The notes under the pieces are model-generated. The model saw only the letters and a program-made list of their open reading frames with translations. It was not told the DNA's origin and did no database searches. This document shows positions 32,480 through 40,610 of a stretch of 64,000 nucleotides of DNA, in pieces. The DNA is from FEN-1219 sp963817615. Its GTDB lineage: Bacteria > Pseudomonadota > Gammaproteobacteria > Steroidobacterales > Rariloculaceae. Both the position numbers and the translations under genes were made by a program. Within the stretch, counting starts at the first letter, position 1. Each line of letters starts with the position of its first letter. The stretch covers positions 434,001 to 498,000 of the forward strand of contig CAWFPH010000003.1 in NCBI GenBank assembly GCA_963817615.1. Direction: 5' to 3'.

Positions 32480-33244
32480 TCAGGCTGCGCGCTGTTCTTC
32501 GACGCGGCGAGACTTCGGCAGGTAGTTCTTGAGCAGGTCCTGCATGATGCGGGGGTGTTGCCCATCCTGTATGCCCATCACGGCGTCGATAATCAACGAC
32601 TTGGCTAGCCGTTCGTCGGTACTTCGCAACGCCAACTTGTCCGCGATCGGGATCGCGAGCAGGTTTGCGATCATCGCGCCGTATAGGGTGGTGAGGAGAG
32701 CGATTGCCATTGCCGGTGCGATCTGCTTGGGGTCGTTCATCGAGCCGAGCATCTGCACGAGGCCGATCAATGTGCCGATCATGCCCATCGCCGGCGCGGC
32801 TTCGCCGATCGCCTTGAAGATCGCTTGACCATCGCGGTGGCGCTTCAACGTCAGCTCGAGATCTTTCGTGAGGATCGAGCGAACGACCTCCGGGTCATGG
32901 CCGTCGACGACCAGGTTTAGGGCCTTCTTGAAGAACTCATCGGGTACCTCGGCTTCCTCCAAGGCAAGCAGGCCGTTGGTGCGCGCGCGATTCGCAAGCT
33001 CGACTGATTTGCCGATAAGGTCCTCGGCGTCGGGAACGCGATAGATGAACGCTTTTATGGCGACCTTGGTGGCATTCAGAAATTGCTTGACGCTGAATTT
33101 CATCAGCGTGACGAGCAGTGTGCCGCCGACCACCAGCACCAGCGATGAGGTGTCTACGAAAGCGCCGACGGATCCGCCGAGGAATATCGCGCTTGCCACG
33201 ACTAGACATGCGCCGATCAGACCGATCAGAGTTGCAAGATCCAC
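32480..33244 (-). CDS. pomA: Flagellar stator protein PomA (MotA family)
   Basis: Four-helix stator subunit of 254 residues. It begins MDLATLIGLIGACLVV, with GGSVGAFVDTSSLVLVVGGTLLVTLMKF in helices 1-2. Helices 3-4 contain GEAAPAMGMIGTLIGLVQML and AIALLTTLYGAMIANLLAIPIADKL. The length and sequence are those of Vibrio PomA rather than the longer E. coli MotA. I chose the GTG at 33244 with AAAGGAA upstream; the open frame extends 20 residues further into a GC-rich palindrome. A FliA-type promoter lies about 60 bases upstream, so expression should follow the late flagellar genes. Confidence 0.92.
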   Translation of the reverse strand: MDLATLIGLIGACLVVASAIFLGGSVGAFVDTSSLVLVVGGTLLVTLMKFSVKQFLNATKVAIKAFIYRVPDAEDLIGKSVELANRARTNGLLALEEAEVPDEFFKKALNLVVDGHDPEVVRSILTKDLELTLKRHRDGQAIFKAIGEAAPAMGMIGTLIGLVQMLGSMNDPKQIAPAMAIALLTTLYGAMIANLLAIPIADKLALRSTDERLAKSLIIDAVMGIQDGQHPRIMQDLLKNYLPKSRRVEEQRAA

Positions 33245-33267
33245 GGCAGATTCCTTTCTCCGAGGGG

Positions 33268-33289
33268 GGCCGGCCGGCGCCGGCCGGCC
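33268..33289. repeat. Perfect 22-bp GC palindrome in the pomA leader
   Basis: The 22 bases, built from repeated GGCC/CCGG units around a central GGCGCC, equal their own reverse complement. They lie between the predicted FliA start site (near 33301) and the pomA ribosome site (about 33258-33252). In the mRNA they could form a very stable hairpin just ahead of the ribosome site, or act as a dyad DNA site between pomA and the divergent yceI gene. Confidence 0.7.
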
Positions 33290-33307
33290 GTCATAGGCAC
33301 GCAACCG

Positions 33308-33334
33308 TTATCGGCCGACGCGAGCATTTCTTAA
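33308..33334 (-). promoter_or_regulatory. FliA (sigma-28) promoter of pomAB
   Basis: On the minus strand GCCGATAA (33315-33308) is a perfect match to the sigma-28 -10 element. TTAA with 15 bases spacing (or TAAG with 14) supplies a good -35, against the consensus TAAA-N15-GCCGATAA. Transcription would start near 33301 and run into pomA. It is the strongest flagellar promoter I see in the window. Confidence 0.8.
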
Positions 33335-33409
33335 GTTGGTCGCGAACCGGCCGGGACAGGGTCGGTGCTAGAGTAGGCTTTCCGGCTGGTCGCTAGGGAA
33401 GGAGGAGCG

Positions 33410-34072
33410 GTGGGTCGAATCTCGGGTCTACTCGCCGTAGGTGCCCTGGTCGTTTCGGGGACGGTGCTCGGCCAACGTGGCGCTGCCGTCTATGAGATCG
33501 ATCCCGCCAAGTCCGATCTGCATTGGCTCGTATATAAGGCCGGTACGCTGGAAAGGCTCGGCCACAATCATGTGATCTCGGTTCCGGAGCCGAAGGGCGC
33601 GGTCACCGTCGACGCCTCGAACCTTGGAGCCTCACAGTTCTCGATCGAATTCCCCGTGGCGAATCTCGTGGTCGATGACCCGGCCCTGCGCAAGGGGCTC
33701 GGCGAGCCCTTCTCGAGCGTGCCGAGCGAAAGCGACATCGCCGGCACGCGCAGGAATATGCTGAGCGAACGAGTCTTGAGCGGCGAGCATTTCCCGAAGA
33801 TCCGCGTGCGCGGGACCGGTCCGATGGCAGCCGCGAACGGTCAACAGCTTTCGATGACCGTCGAGATGCTGGGCCGGACAATGACATTCACGGTGCCGGT
33901 CAAAGTATCGGTGGATGAGGAGACCGTGGAGGCGCAGGGAGAATTCGAGCTCACGCACGCGGAGCTCGGGATGAAGCCGTTCACCGTGATGCTCGGTGCG
34001 TTGCAGGTCGCGGATAAGATGACCTTCATCTATCACGTATACGCACATCGCCGCCGCGGGCCATTGGAATAG
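33410..34072 (+). CDS. YceI-family periplasmic protein
   Basis: Protein of 220 residues with a signal peptide (about 1-21) and a YceI lipocalin-like domain. YEIDPAKSDLHWLVYKAG opens it, with RLGHNHVIS and the later ARNM-type segment GTRRNMLSERVLSGEHFPKIRV. YceI proteins bind long isoprenoid or amphiphilic molecules in the periplasm; the ligand here is unknown. The GTG at 33410 has a near-perfect Shine-Dalgarno (GGAAGGAGGAG). It lies between the two stator operons and is divergent from pomA, with no evident flagellar role. Confidence 0.88.
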   Translation: MGRISGLLAVGALVVSGTVLGQRGAAVYEIDPAKSDLHWLVYKAGTLERLGHNHVISVPEPKGAVTVDASNLGASQFSIEFPVANLVVDDPALRKGLGEPFSSVPSESDIAGTRRNMLSERVLSGEHFPKIRVRGTGPMAAANGQQLSMTVEMLGRTMTFTVPVKVSVDEETVEAQGEFELTHAELGMKPFTVMLGALQVADKMTFIYHVYAHRRRGPLE

Positions 34073-34220
34073 CCGTCCAATAATATCGTCATAAAACAGT
34101 CCGATAGTCCGTAAAGCTCCTGTAACTTATTCATTGCCTAGGCCCGTCGTGCCCACACGCGACGGGGTTGTTCTCCGCTCCCGGCGGCTCGCGACTGTGA
34201 CCTGTCGCGCATCGGCAATC

Positions 34221-34247
34221 TCAAGAATCGCGGAACCGAGCCGAATC
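34221..34247 (+). promoter_or_regulatory. Weak FliA-like promoter candidate for motAB
   Basis: TCAA (34221-34224), 15 bases, then GCCGAATC (34240-34247) resembles TAAA-N15-GCCGATAA, with the GCCGA half exact but the AT half poor. It lies 58 bases ahead of the motA start. The spacing is right; the -10 is not strong. The rest of the 233-base gap after yceI shows no other clear promoter. Confidence 0.33.
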
Positions 34248-34305
34248 TCGGAACGAGGGGTGCAACGATCACGCGCGCGTCCCGTAGGTTTGTTGGGAGA
34301 GCAGG

Positions 34306-35178
34306 ATGCTGGTCCTTGTCGGCTACGTGATGGTGGTCGGTGCAGTCTTTGGGGGATACGCGCTGGCCGGCGGGCACCTCGGCGCGATGTTCCAGCCACT
34401 CGAGCTGTTAATGATCGGGGGGGCGGCATTCGGCGCCTTCGTCGTCAACAATCCCGGCAAAACACTCAAAGCAACGTTCAAGTCCTTGCCCTCACTCCTC
34501 AAGGGCTCGAAGTACACGAAAGCCCTTTACATGGAGTTGATGGCGCTGCTCTACGAGATGCTGGACAAGACTCGCAAGGAGGGGTTGCTTGCGATTGAGC
34601 GCGACATCGAGTCGCCCAAAGAGAGCGCGCTGTTCACGAAATACCCGAAGGTGTTGAAAGACCACCATCTCGTCGAATTCATTACGGATTATTTGCGGCT
34701 CATGGTGAGTGGCAAGCTGAACGCACTCGAGATAGAAGCGCTGATGGAGCGCGAGATCGACACGCATCATCACGAGGGCGAGGTGCCGGCTCACGCGCTG
34801 CAGCGCGTCGCAGACGGACTGCCGGCCTTCGGTATCGTGGCTGCGGTCATGGGCGTCGTCCACACCATGGAGTCGGTGGGGCTACCGCCCTCGGAGCTTG
34901 GCGTCTTGATCGCGCACGCGTTGGTCGGCACGTTCCTCGGAATTCTGCTGTCCTACGGCTTTGTCGGCCCGCTGGTCGGAATACTCGAGCAGAAGCTGCA
35001 CGAGGCGACGAAGGCGCTCGAGTGCATCAAGGTCACGTTGCTCGCGAGTCTCAACGACGCAGTGCCGTCCGTAGCGGTGGAGTTTGGCCGCAAGGTTCTC
35101 TACTCGACAGACCGTCCCGGTTTTGCAGAGCTCGAAACCCACGTCAAGGGCGCCGCAAAGGCTGCGGCCAAGAAGTAG
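34306..35178 (+). CDS. motA: Flagellar stator protein MotA
   Basis: Membrane subunit of 290 residues of the E. coli-type, usually proton-driven, stator. It has four helices: about 2-20, 32-50, 168-190 (ADGLPAFGIVAAVMGVVHTM) and 200-222 (LIAHALVGTFLGILLSYGFVGP). The large cytoplasmic loop contains the charged residues that contact FliG (EGLLAIERDIESPKES and surroundings). The ATG has GGGAGAGCAGG ahead of it. motB follows by 6 bases. The sequence is clearly distinct from the pomA copy 1 kb away, so this is a second stator system and not a duplication. Confidence 0.95.
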   Translation: MLVLVGYVMVVGAVFGGYALAGGHLGAMFQPLELLMIGGAAFGAFVVNNPGKTLKATFKSLPSLLKGSKYTKALYMELMALLYEMLDKTRKEGLLAIERDIESPKESALFTKYPKVLKDHHLVEFITDYLRLMVSGKLNALEIEALMEREIDTHHHEGEVPAHALQRVADGLPAFGIVAAVMGVVHTMESVGLPPSELGVLIAHALVGTFLGILLSYGFVGPLVGILEQKLHEATKALECIKVTLLASLNDAVPSVAVEFGRKVLYSTDRPGFAELETHVKGAAKAAAKK

Positions 35179-35184
35179 CCGCCC

Positions 35185-36240
35185 ATGGCCGAGGAGAATG
35201 CGCCGCTCGTCATCAGGCGGATCAAAAAGGTCAGTGGCGGCGGACATCACGGTGGCTCATGGAAGATTGCGTACGCCGACTTCGTGACGGCGATGATGGC
35301 CTTCTTCTTGCTGATGTGGCTGATCGGATCGACGACGAAGGGCGATCTAGAAGGCATCGCAGAGTTTTTCCGAACGCCGCTGAAAGTTGCTTTGGCCGGC
35401 GGATCTGGTTCAGGCGACAGCTCGAGCGTCATACAAGGCGGCGGCCAAGATCTCACGCGCAGCGCGGGGCAGGTGCAAAAAACGGACAATCCCGCGCCCC
35501 GGCAGACGATCAATCTTCAGGCTGCCCGCGCCGAGCTCGCGCGCCGGGAGCTGCAGAAGCTGCAAGGGCTCAAGAAGCGCTTCGAGGATGCGATCCAGAA
35601 GGATCCGAAGCTCGCGCAGTTCAAGAGTCGCATCAAGCTGGAGCTCACTCCGGAGGGCCTCCAGGTCACAGTCGTCGATGAGCAGAACCGACCGATGTTC
35701 GATACCGGCAGGGCGGTGTTGCAGGACTACAGCCGCGATGTCATGCGGGCGATCGGTGGGTTGCTGAACGGCGTAGACAACGCGATTTCGCTGGCGGGGC
35801 ACACGGACGCCGCTCAGTATGCCGGCGGGGAGCGCGGCTATTCGAATTGGGAGCTCTCGACTGACCGTGCCAACGCATCGCGACGTGAGCTCGTTGCCGG
35901 CGGAATGAACGAAAACAAGATACTTCGGGTAGTCGGTCTGGCTTCGTCGTTGCCGCTCGATACTAAAGATCCGCTCGACCCGATCAATCGCCGGATCAGT
36001 CTCGTTGTGTTGAACGAGAAGACGGAGCGCCAGATACGCGGATTGCCCGAGGAGACCGAGGAACAGATCCAAAACGAAGCCGATGCAGCGCGTGTGCTCG
36101 GTGTCGACCTATCCAACGGCGCGCCCGATTCGTCGCCCGTGGAGAACGGTGCTAAACCTGCTGCAGCAGCTCCCACGCAGCCAGCGACGTCCGAAGGCCA
36201 AAGGCTCGCGGAGCCGAATGCGCTGCGGCCTCCCGGCTGA
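35185..36240 (+). CDS. motB: Flagellar stator protein MotB
   Basis: Protein of 351 residues with the basic N-terminus IRRIKKVSGGGHHGGSWK and one helix carrying the ion-binding D32 (YADFVTAMMAFFLLMWLIG), the same position as in E. coli MotB. A plug/linker region follows at about 55-130. A peptidoglycan-binding OmpA-like domain covers about 160-285 (SLAGHTDAAQYAG, NWELSTDRANASRREL). The C-terminal 60 residues are low complexity. It forms the MotA5MotB2 stator unit that anchors to murein and drives flagellar rotation. It is coupled to motA upstream and convergent with ybdD. Confidence 0.95.
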   Translation: MAEENAPLVIRRIKKVSGGGHHGGSWKIAYADFVTAMMAFFLLMWLIGSTTKGDLEGIAEFFRTPLKVALAGGSGSGDSSSVIQGGGQDLTRSAGQVQKTDNPAPRQTINLQAARAELARRELQKLQGLKKRFEDAIQKDPKLAQFKSRIKLELTPEGLQVTVVDEQNRPMFDTGRAVLQDYSRDVMRAIGGLLNGVDNAISLAGHTDAAQYAGGERGYSNWELSTDRANASRRELVAGGMNENKILRVVGLASSLPLDTKDPLDPINRRISLVVLNEKTERQIRGLPEETEEQIQNEADAARVLGVDLSNGAPDSSPVENGAKPAAAAPTQPATSEGQRLAEPNALRPPG

Positions 36241-36255
36241 TCGCGCGCCGTCGAC

Positions 36256-36441
36256 TCAGCAACAGCGCCGAACGCCTTCCCACTTGCGCCGTTGTTCGTT
36301 ACGAAAGAATGCCGCACGATCCAGCGGCGGCGACGCGTCCGAATCGGCACAGCTGCGCCGATGGGCGAGGTAGCGCTCGTACGCATCGTCGCCACTGATT
36401 TCACGCAAAGTGGCCCATGCCCGCCGGATCAAGCTAATCAC
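36256..36441 (-). CDS. ybdD: YbdD/YjiX small protein (DUF466)
   Basis: Protein of 61 residues matching the short DUF466 family: WATLREISGDDAYERYLAH in the first half, then AAFFRNEQRRKWEGVRRCC with the paired C-terminal cysteines. Family members accompany CstA/BtsT carriers and are needed for their transport activity. The GTG at 36441 lies inside the last codons of cstA, an 8-base overlap that implies coupling. A longer upstream open frame is antisense-like and was not used. The gene is easily missed because of its size. Confidence 0.82.
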   Translation of the reverse strand: MISLIRRAWATLREISGDDAYERYLAHRRSCADSDASPPLDRAAFFRNEQRRKWEGVRRCC

Positions 36442-38530
36442 GGACCCAGTCCTCCACCAGGCGGCTTGGCACGTGCGGTGTTTCGGCGGAGGGGGGACAA
36501 CTGCGGCCGAGCAGCGCTGCGCGGCATACCCTGATGGTCTCGATGACCAGGACCCACACGGTGAGGAGGAAGAACGCCGTGAGTGCAGCATCGAGGCGAT
36601 CGTTGAAGATCAAGCGCGGCGCTTGTGCGGCTGCAGAACCGCTGAGCGTGCCCGAAGTCAGCTGGGTCGCGAGGTCGTTCGCATGCGCGAGGAAGCCGAT
36701 TTTGAGATCTGGGCTGAGTAGCTTCTGCCAAGCCGCGCTCGACGTGACGACCACGAGCCAAACCAGCGGTATAGCGGTCGTCCAGGCGAACCGGGTCTTT
36801 CCGGATTTGACGAGAATCGTCGTAGCCACGCATAGCGCGATTGCGGCAAGCATTTGATTCGCGATGCCGAACAGCGGCCAGAGGCTGTTGATGCCGCCGA
36901 GCGGATCGATCGTCCCGATGTAGAGGAAATACCCCCAGCCCGAGACGACGAGCGCACTTGTTATCAGAACGCTGGGATACCAGCTCGTGCGCCCCATCGC
37001 CGGCATCAGGTTGCCGAAGATGTCCTGCAGCATGAAACGAGCGACACGTGTGCCGGCATCGACGGTCGTGAGGATGAACAGCGCCTCGAACATGATCGCG
37101 AAGTGGTACCAGACGGCGAGGAAGGTATCGCCGAAAGCGTTCGAGAAGATGCTAGCCATTCCGACGGCAAGCGACGGTGCGCCGCCCGTTCGCGCGAAAA
37201 GCGTGGCTTCGCCCATTTCCCGAGCGAGGTTTTGCATCTGGTCGACCGTCACCGGATACCCCCAGCCGCTGATGGTCGCGACCGCGTCGCTCGCCTGTGC
37301 CCCGACAACACCCGCCGCGCTGTTGATCGCGAAATAAACGCCGGGGTCGAGCACGCAGGCCGCAATCATGGCCATGATCGCCACGAACGACTCCACCGCC
37401 ATCGCGCCATAGCCGATCAAGCGAGCATCACGCTCGTTCGCGAGCAACTTCGGCGTGGTACCGGAGGATATCAGCGCATGAAATCCAGAGATCGCGCCGC
37501 ACGCGATCGTGATGAACACGAACGGAAAGACCTTGCCGCCGAAGATCGGTCCGCTGCCGTCGACGAAGGAGGTGACGGCCGGCATCTTGACGCTTGGATT
37601 GAGCAGGACGATCGCGCAAGCGAGCGCTGCAATCGTACCGATCTTCATGAACGTCGAAAGATAATCGCGCGGTGCGAGCAGAAGCCAGACGGGCAGCACG
37701 GCCGCGGTGAAGCCGTAGAGAATGACGAGTAGGGCCAATCCCGGTCCATCGAAGTCGAACCACGTCCGTAGAGTCGGGTGTGCGTCGACCCAGCCGCCGC
37801 CGAAGACTGCGAGCAGTAACAATACGACGCCGATCGCCGTTCCCTCGAGCACGCGTCCCGGTCGCAAATGACGCATGAACAAGCCTACGAGGATCGCGAT
37901 CGGAATCGTCGCAGCGACCGTCGACGTCGCCCATGGGCTGTGGCGCATCGCATTCACGACCACCAATCCGAGCACGGCGATCAGAATGATCATGATCGCC
38001 ATGACACCGATGAGCGCGACTGCGCCGCCTACGGCGCCGAGCTCGTCGCGTGCCATCTGGCCCAGGGAGCGACCATCACGGCGCACCGAGCAAAACAGTG
38101 CGACAAAGTCCTGCACGCAGCCGCCAAGCACCGCGCCGAACAGGATCCATATAGTCCCCGGCAAGTACCCGAACTGCGCCGCGAGCGTCGGTCCGATCAA
38201 TGGTCCGGGTCCTGCGATCGCCGCGAAGTGATGGCCGAAAACGATCCAGCGGTTCGTCGGCACGAAGTCGCGACCGTCGCTGAACCGCTCGGCCGGTGTG
38301 GCTCGGCTCGCATCGAGCGCGAACACCTTCGCCGCGAGGAACGCGCTGTAAAACCGGTACCCGATCGCGTAGACGCAGATCGCGGCCAAAATGAACCACA
38401 TGGCGTCGACCGTCTCGCCGCGGCGCAGAGCGATGGCCCAGAGTGCAAACGTGCCGAGCGCGACGACGCCGGTCCAAGCGGCCACTGATACCGTGTTCGG
38501 TAGGGTGTTCGTCCTAGCGGTGCTGATCAT
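36434..38530 (-). CDS. cstA: Pyruvate/peptide transporter CstA (carbon starvation family)
   Basis: Polytopic inner-membrane protein of 698 residues with about 16-18 predicted helices. Family segments are visible: VPTNRWIVFGHHFAAIAGPGPLIGP with LAAQFGYLPGTIWILFGAVLGGCVQDF, and later CGAISGFHALISSGTTPK. CstA imports peptides and pyruvate during carbon limitation. I chose the ATG at 38530 (MISTARTN) with GGGGGAA upstream. The 216 bases before it contain two short GC hairpins but no CRP-type site that I can recognise. ybdD is coupled at its 3' end. Confidence 0.95.
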   Translation of the reverse strand: MISTARTNTLPNTVSVAAWTGVVALGTFALWAIALRRGETVDAMWFILAAICVYAIGYRFYSAFLAAKVFALDASRATPAERFSDGRDFVPTNRWIVFGHHFAAIAGPGPLIGPTLAAQFGYLPGTIWILFGAVLGGCVQDFVALFCSVRRDGRSLGQMARDELGAVGGAVALIGVMAIMIILIAVLGLVVVNAMRHSPWATSTVAATIPIAILVGLFMRHLRPGRVLEGTAIGVVLLLLAVFGGGWVDAHPTLRTWFDFDGPGLALLVILYGFTAAVLPVWLLLAPRDYLSTFMKIGTIAALACAIVLLNPSVKMPAVTSFVDGSGPIFGGKVFPFVFITIACGAISGFHALISSGTTPKLLANERDARLIGYGAMAVESFVAIMAMIAACVLDPGVYFAINSAAGVVGAQASDAVATISGWGYPVTVDQMQNLAREMGEATLFARTGGAPSLAVGMASIFSNAFGDTFLAVWYHFAIMFEALFILTTVDAGTRVARFMLQDIFGNLMPAMGRTSWYPSVLITSALVVSGWGYFLYIGTIDPLGGINSLWPLFGIANQMLAAIALCVATTILVKSGKTRFAWTTAIPLVWLVVVTSSAAWQKLLSPDLKIGFLAHANDLATQLTSGTLSGSAAAQAPRLIFNDRLDAALTAFFLLTVWVLVIETIRVCRAALLGRSCPPSAETPHVPSRLVEDWVRD

Positions 38531-38746
38531 GGCTCGCGTTCCCCCGCACCGATCCGGCCGCACCGCGCGGTCGGTCGACGTGTTCTTGCTGGACGGTAAA
38601 CCTACCGTAGTTCGGTCCGCGTTGTATATTCCGACGTCTTCGGGACGGTCGATTTATGCGACGGTCGGCGCAAAAGCGCCGGCGCGTGCGAATATCCTGA
38701 GGCTTCACGGAGCCGGCGACGCCGGCCGATGCAGAATGAAAGAAGG

Positions 38747-39121
38747 TGGTGGAGGCGGCGGGAATCGAACCCGCGTCCGCAAGTCCTCTGCCGTCGGCTC
38801 TACATGCTTATTCGCGTCTATTGTTTTAACCGGCAGCAACCCGACGGACAGGGCCAACTGACGGCGATTCCGTTAGGGTTTAGCGGTTCGGCCCCGGACT
38901 TGCTTCACCGCGAGCTTGTGAGTGATGACGCCTGAGTGTCCCGAAGGACGCTGGACGCACAAGCACGGCTCCAGTCAGACGGCACCCTACCGGGTTTTAG
39001 GCGGCGAGTGCGTAGTTGTCGTCGTTGGCAACTATCTATTTGCAGATGGTTTATCGAGGTTATCTGCAACCTCGGCATGCACCTCGGGTTTCGCAACCCG
39101 CGTCGAAACCAGGTCGCCCCC
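38747..39121 (-). ncRNA. ssrA: Transfer-messenger RNA (tmRNA)
   Basis: About 375 bases on the minus strand. The 5' end GGGGGCGACCTGGTTTCGACG and the 3' end CCGCCTCC-ACCA pair as the alanine-type acceptor with one G-U, and the T-loop reads GGTTCGATTCCCGC. The tag frame at 39029-38997 encodes ANDDNYALAA and a TAA stop, one residue different from the E. coli tag. tmRNA rescues ribosomes on broken mRNAs with SmpB, whose gene is immediately upstream. The pseudoknot-rich body is consistent in length. Confidence 0.96.
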
Positions 39122-39134
39122 GCGCACGACTCGT

Positions 39135-39162
39135 AGTGTAAGGGCACCGGCGGGAGTTGCAA
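39135..39162 (-). promoter_or_regulatory. Promoter of ssrA
   Basis: On the minus strand TTGCAA (39162-39157) and TACACT (39140-39135) are separated by 16 bases, each matching four of six consensus bases. The start site would fall near 39128, a few bases before the RNase P-generated 5' end at 39121. The element lies in the 61 bases between smpB and ssrA, so tmRNA can be made independently of smpB. Confidence 0.55.
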
Positions 39163-39182
39163 GGCCGGTGTAGGCCTTTCGC

Positions 39183-39659
39183 TCAGTTACGGCCGCCGGC
39201 TTTGAGAATGCGCGCCCTATCGCGCTGCCAGTCGCGGTCCTTTGCGGTGTCACGCTTGTCGTGCTGCTTCTTGCCCTTGGCCAGGCCGACCGCGAGCTTC
39301 GCGCGGTTCTTGTTCCAGTAGAGCTCCAGCGCGACCAGCGTATAGCCCTTGCGCTCCACCAACCCCGTCAAACGGTCGATCTCACGGCGATTGAGCAACA
39401 GCTTCCGCAATCGGTTCGGCTCGGCGTCGACATGCGTGGACGCCGCATTCAGCGGCGCGATATGAGAGCCCAGCAACCACGCCTCGCCGCCCCGCAGTAT
39501 CACGTAGCTGTCCGTGAGCTGTGCTTTGCCGGCTCGCATGCTCTTTACTTCCCAGCCCTCGAGTGCGAGTCCGGCTTCGACCTTCTCTTCGATGAAGTAA
39601 TCGAATCGCGCCTTTCTGTTTTGGGCGATGGTGCTTGAAGCTGGATCCTTTCTGGTCAT
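39183..39659 (-). CDS. smpB: SsrA-binding protein SmpB
   Basis: Protein of 158 residues that binds the tRNA-like part of tmRNA and brings it to stalled ribosomes. Typical segments are IAQNRKARFDYFIEEKVEAGL, LEGWEVKSMRAGKAQL and YWNKNRAKLAVGLAKGKKQHDKR. The C-terminal basic tail that probes the empty mRNA channel ends AKDRDWQRDRARILKAG. It lies directly upstream of ssrA on the same strand and is divergent from ratA, the common gammaproteobacterial order. Confidence 0.97.
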   Translation of the reverse strand: MTRKDPASSTIAQNRKARFDYFIEEKVEAGLALEGWEVKSMRAGKAQLTDSYVILRGGEAWLLGSHIAPLNAASTHVDAEPNRLRKLLLNRREIDRLTGLVERKGYTLVALELYWNKNRAKLAVGLAKGKKQHDKRDTAKDRDWQRDRARILKAGGRN

Positions 39660-39724
39660 GGCGCGCCAATGATCCTAGAATCAGCCGCAAAAAACACGCT
39701 GACCGCTTGCGCGTGGAGTAGACA

Positions 39725-40165
39725 TTGCCGACCGTGAATCGCAGCGCGCGGGTACCCTATACGCCGGTGCAGATGTTCGACCTCGTCAACGATGTCGATC
39801 GCTATCCGGAATTCCTGCACTGGTGTCGAGCGGCACGGGTCGATCTGCGTCAGGGCAACACGGTCGAGGCGACGCTCGAGATCGGCGTGCTCGGCTTTCG
39901 GCAGACCTTCCGGACGCGCAATACGCTGCGCCGCCCCGAGAGCGTTCAGATCGAGCTCGTGTCGGGCCCTTTTCGACGTCTCCGCGGCGAGTGGCGATTC
40001 GCCGAGAGGGGCACGGAGGGCACCGACGTTTCGTTGTCCCTCGCGTTCGAGGTGACTGTTTCGCCTTTCGGCACGGTCTTTGCGAGAGTTTTCGAAGAGC
40101 TGGCGGGCGCTCAGATGAGCGCATTCATCGCGCGGGCCGACGCCGTCTATCGACAACCCACCTGA
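39725..40165 (+). CDS. ratA: RatA/COQ10-type START-domain protein
   Basis: Small helix-grip protein of 146 residues, YARTLPVDVF-free and START-like throughout: SARVPYTPVQMFDLVNDVDRYPEFLHWC, VEATLEIGVLGFRQTF, SGPFRRLRGEWRF and LAGAQMSAFIARADAVY. In E. coli RatA was reported to block 70S assembly; in eukaryotes the COQ10 relatives bind ubiquinone, and that role is equally possible here. The start is TTG at 39725 (MPTVNRSARV), with a GTG at 39734 as alternative. It is divergent from smpB as usual, but rnfH (ratB), which normally follows, is absent. Confidence 0.9.
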   Translation: MPTVNRSARVPYTPVQMFDLVNDVDRYPEFLHWCRAARVDLRQGNTVEATLEIGVLGFRQTFRTRNTLRRPESVQIELVSGPFRRLRGEWRFAERGTEGTDVSLSLAFEVTVSPFGTVFARVFEELAGAQMSAFIARADAVYRQPT

Positions 40166-40191
40166 CGCGCCGTTCAGCGAGTACAGGTCCT

Positions 40192-40536
40192 CTAAGACGG
40201 AGGCTGCAGCTTCAGGTCGCGTTCGATGCTAGCGACCCGGTCGTCCATGAAGTAGACGATCAACCAGCGCCGCTGAACCTCGTGCGAGCGACCCTTGTGA
40301 AAGTAATACGTATAGTCCCATCTGTCGCGGTGGAACGCGTCGGCGACCATCGGGCTGCCGAGCAGAAACTGCACCTGGCTGCGAGTCATGCCGACCATCA
40401 CCTGCTCGATGTCCTTGTCGCGCAGCAAATTGCCTTGCTGAATGTCGATGTGATAAACACAGGCCGCGACTCCTGCCGCAGCGAGCAGCGCAATCAGCAG
40501 GCGGATGCGATGGAAGGCGCGCGGAAGACTCGACAC
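40192..40536 (-). CDS. bamE: Outer-membrane assembly lipoprotein BamE
   Basis: Lipoprotein of 114 residues in the Bam complex. The signal sequence ends in the lipobox VAAC (residues about 23-26), followed by VYHIDIQQGNLL. The BamE fold carries IEQVMVGMTRSQVQFLLGSPMVADAFHRDRWDYTYYF, which includes the BamD and phosphatidylglycerol contact region. It is divergent from fur, the conserved arrangement next to ratA/smpB. Length and motifs match the family. Confidence 0.95.
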   Translation of the reverse strand: MSSLPRAFHRIRLLIALLAAAGVAACVYHIDIQQGNLLRDKDIEQVMVGMTRSQVQFLLGSPMVADAFHRDRWDYTYYFHKGRSHEVQRRWLIVYFMDDRVASIERDLKLQPPS

Positions 40537-40610
40537 GGGTGGAGCGGCTGCTAACTCTGGGCCATAATCACAGGCGCATCATACCCGATCAGCTCGAAGG
40601 CGAGTGGAAC

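Noticed and set aside
34096..34112. FliA-like ATAAAACAGTCCGATAG upstream of motA
   Set aside because: The TAAA and CCGATA elements are only about five bases apart, far too close for a sigma-28 promoter.
38650..38746. Rho-independent terminator for ssrA
   Set aside because: Two six-base-pair hairpins are present (around 38666-38681 and 38711-38730), but neither is followed by a T-run on the minus strand.
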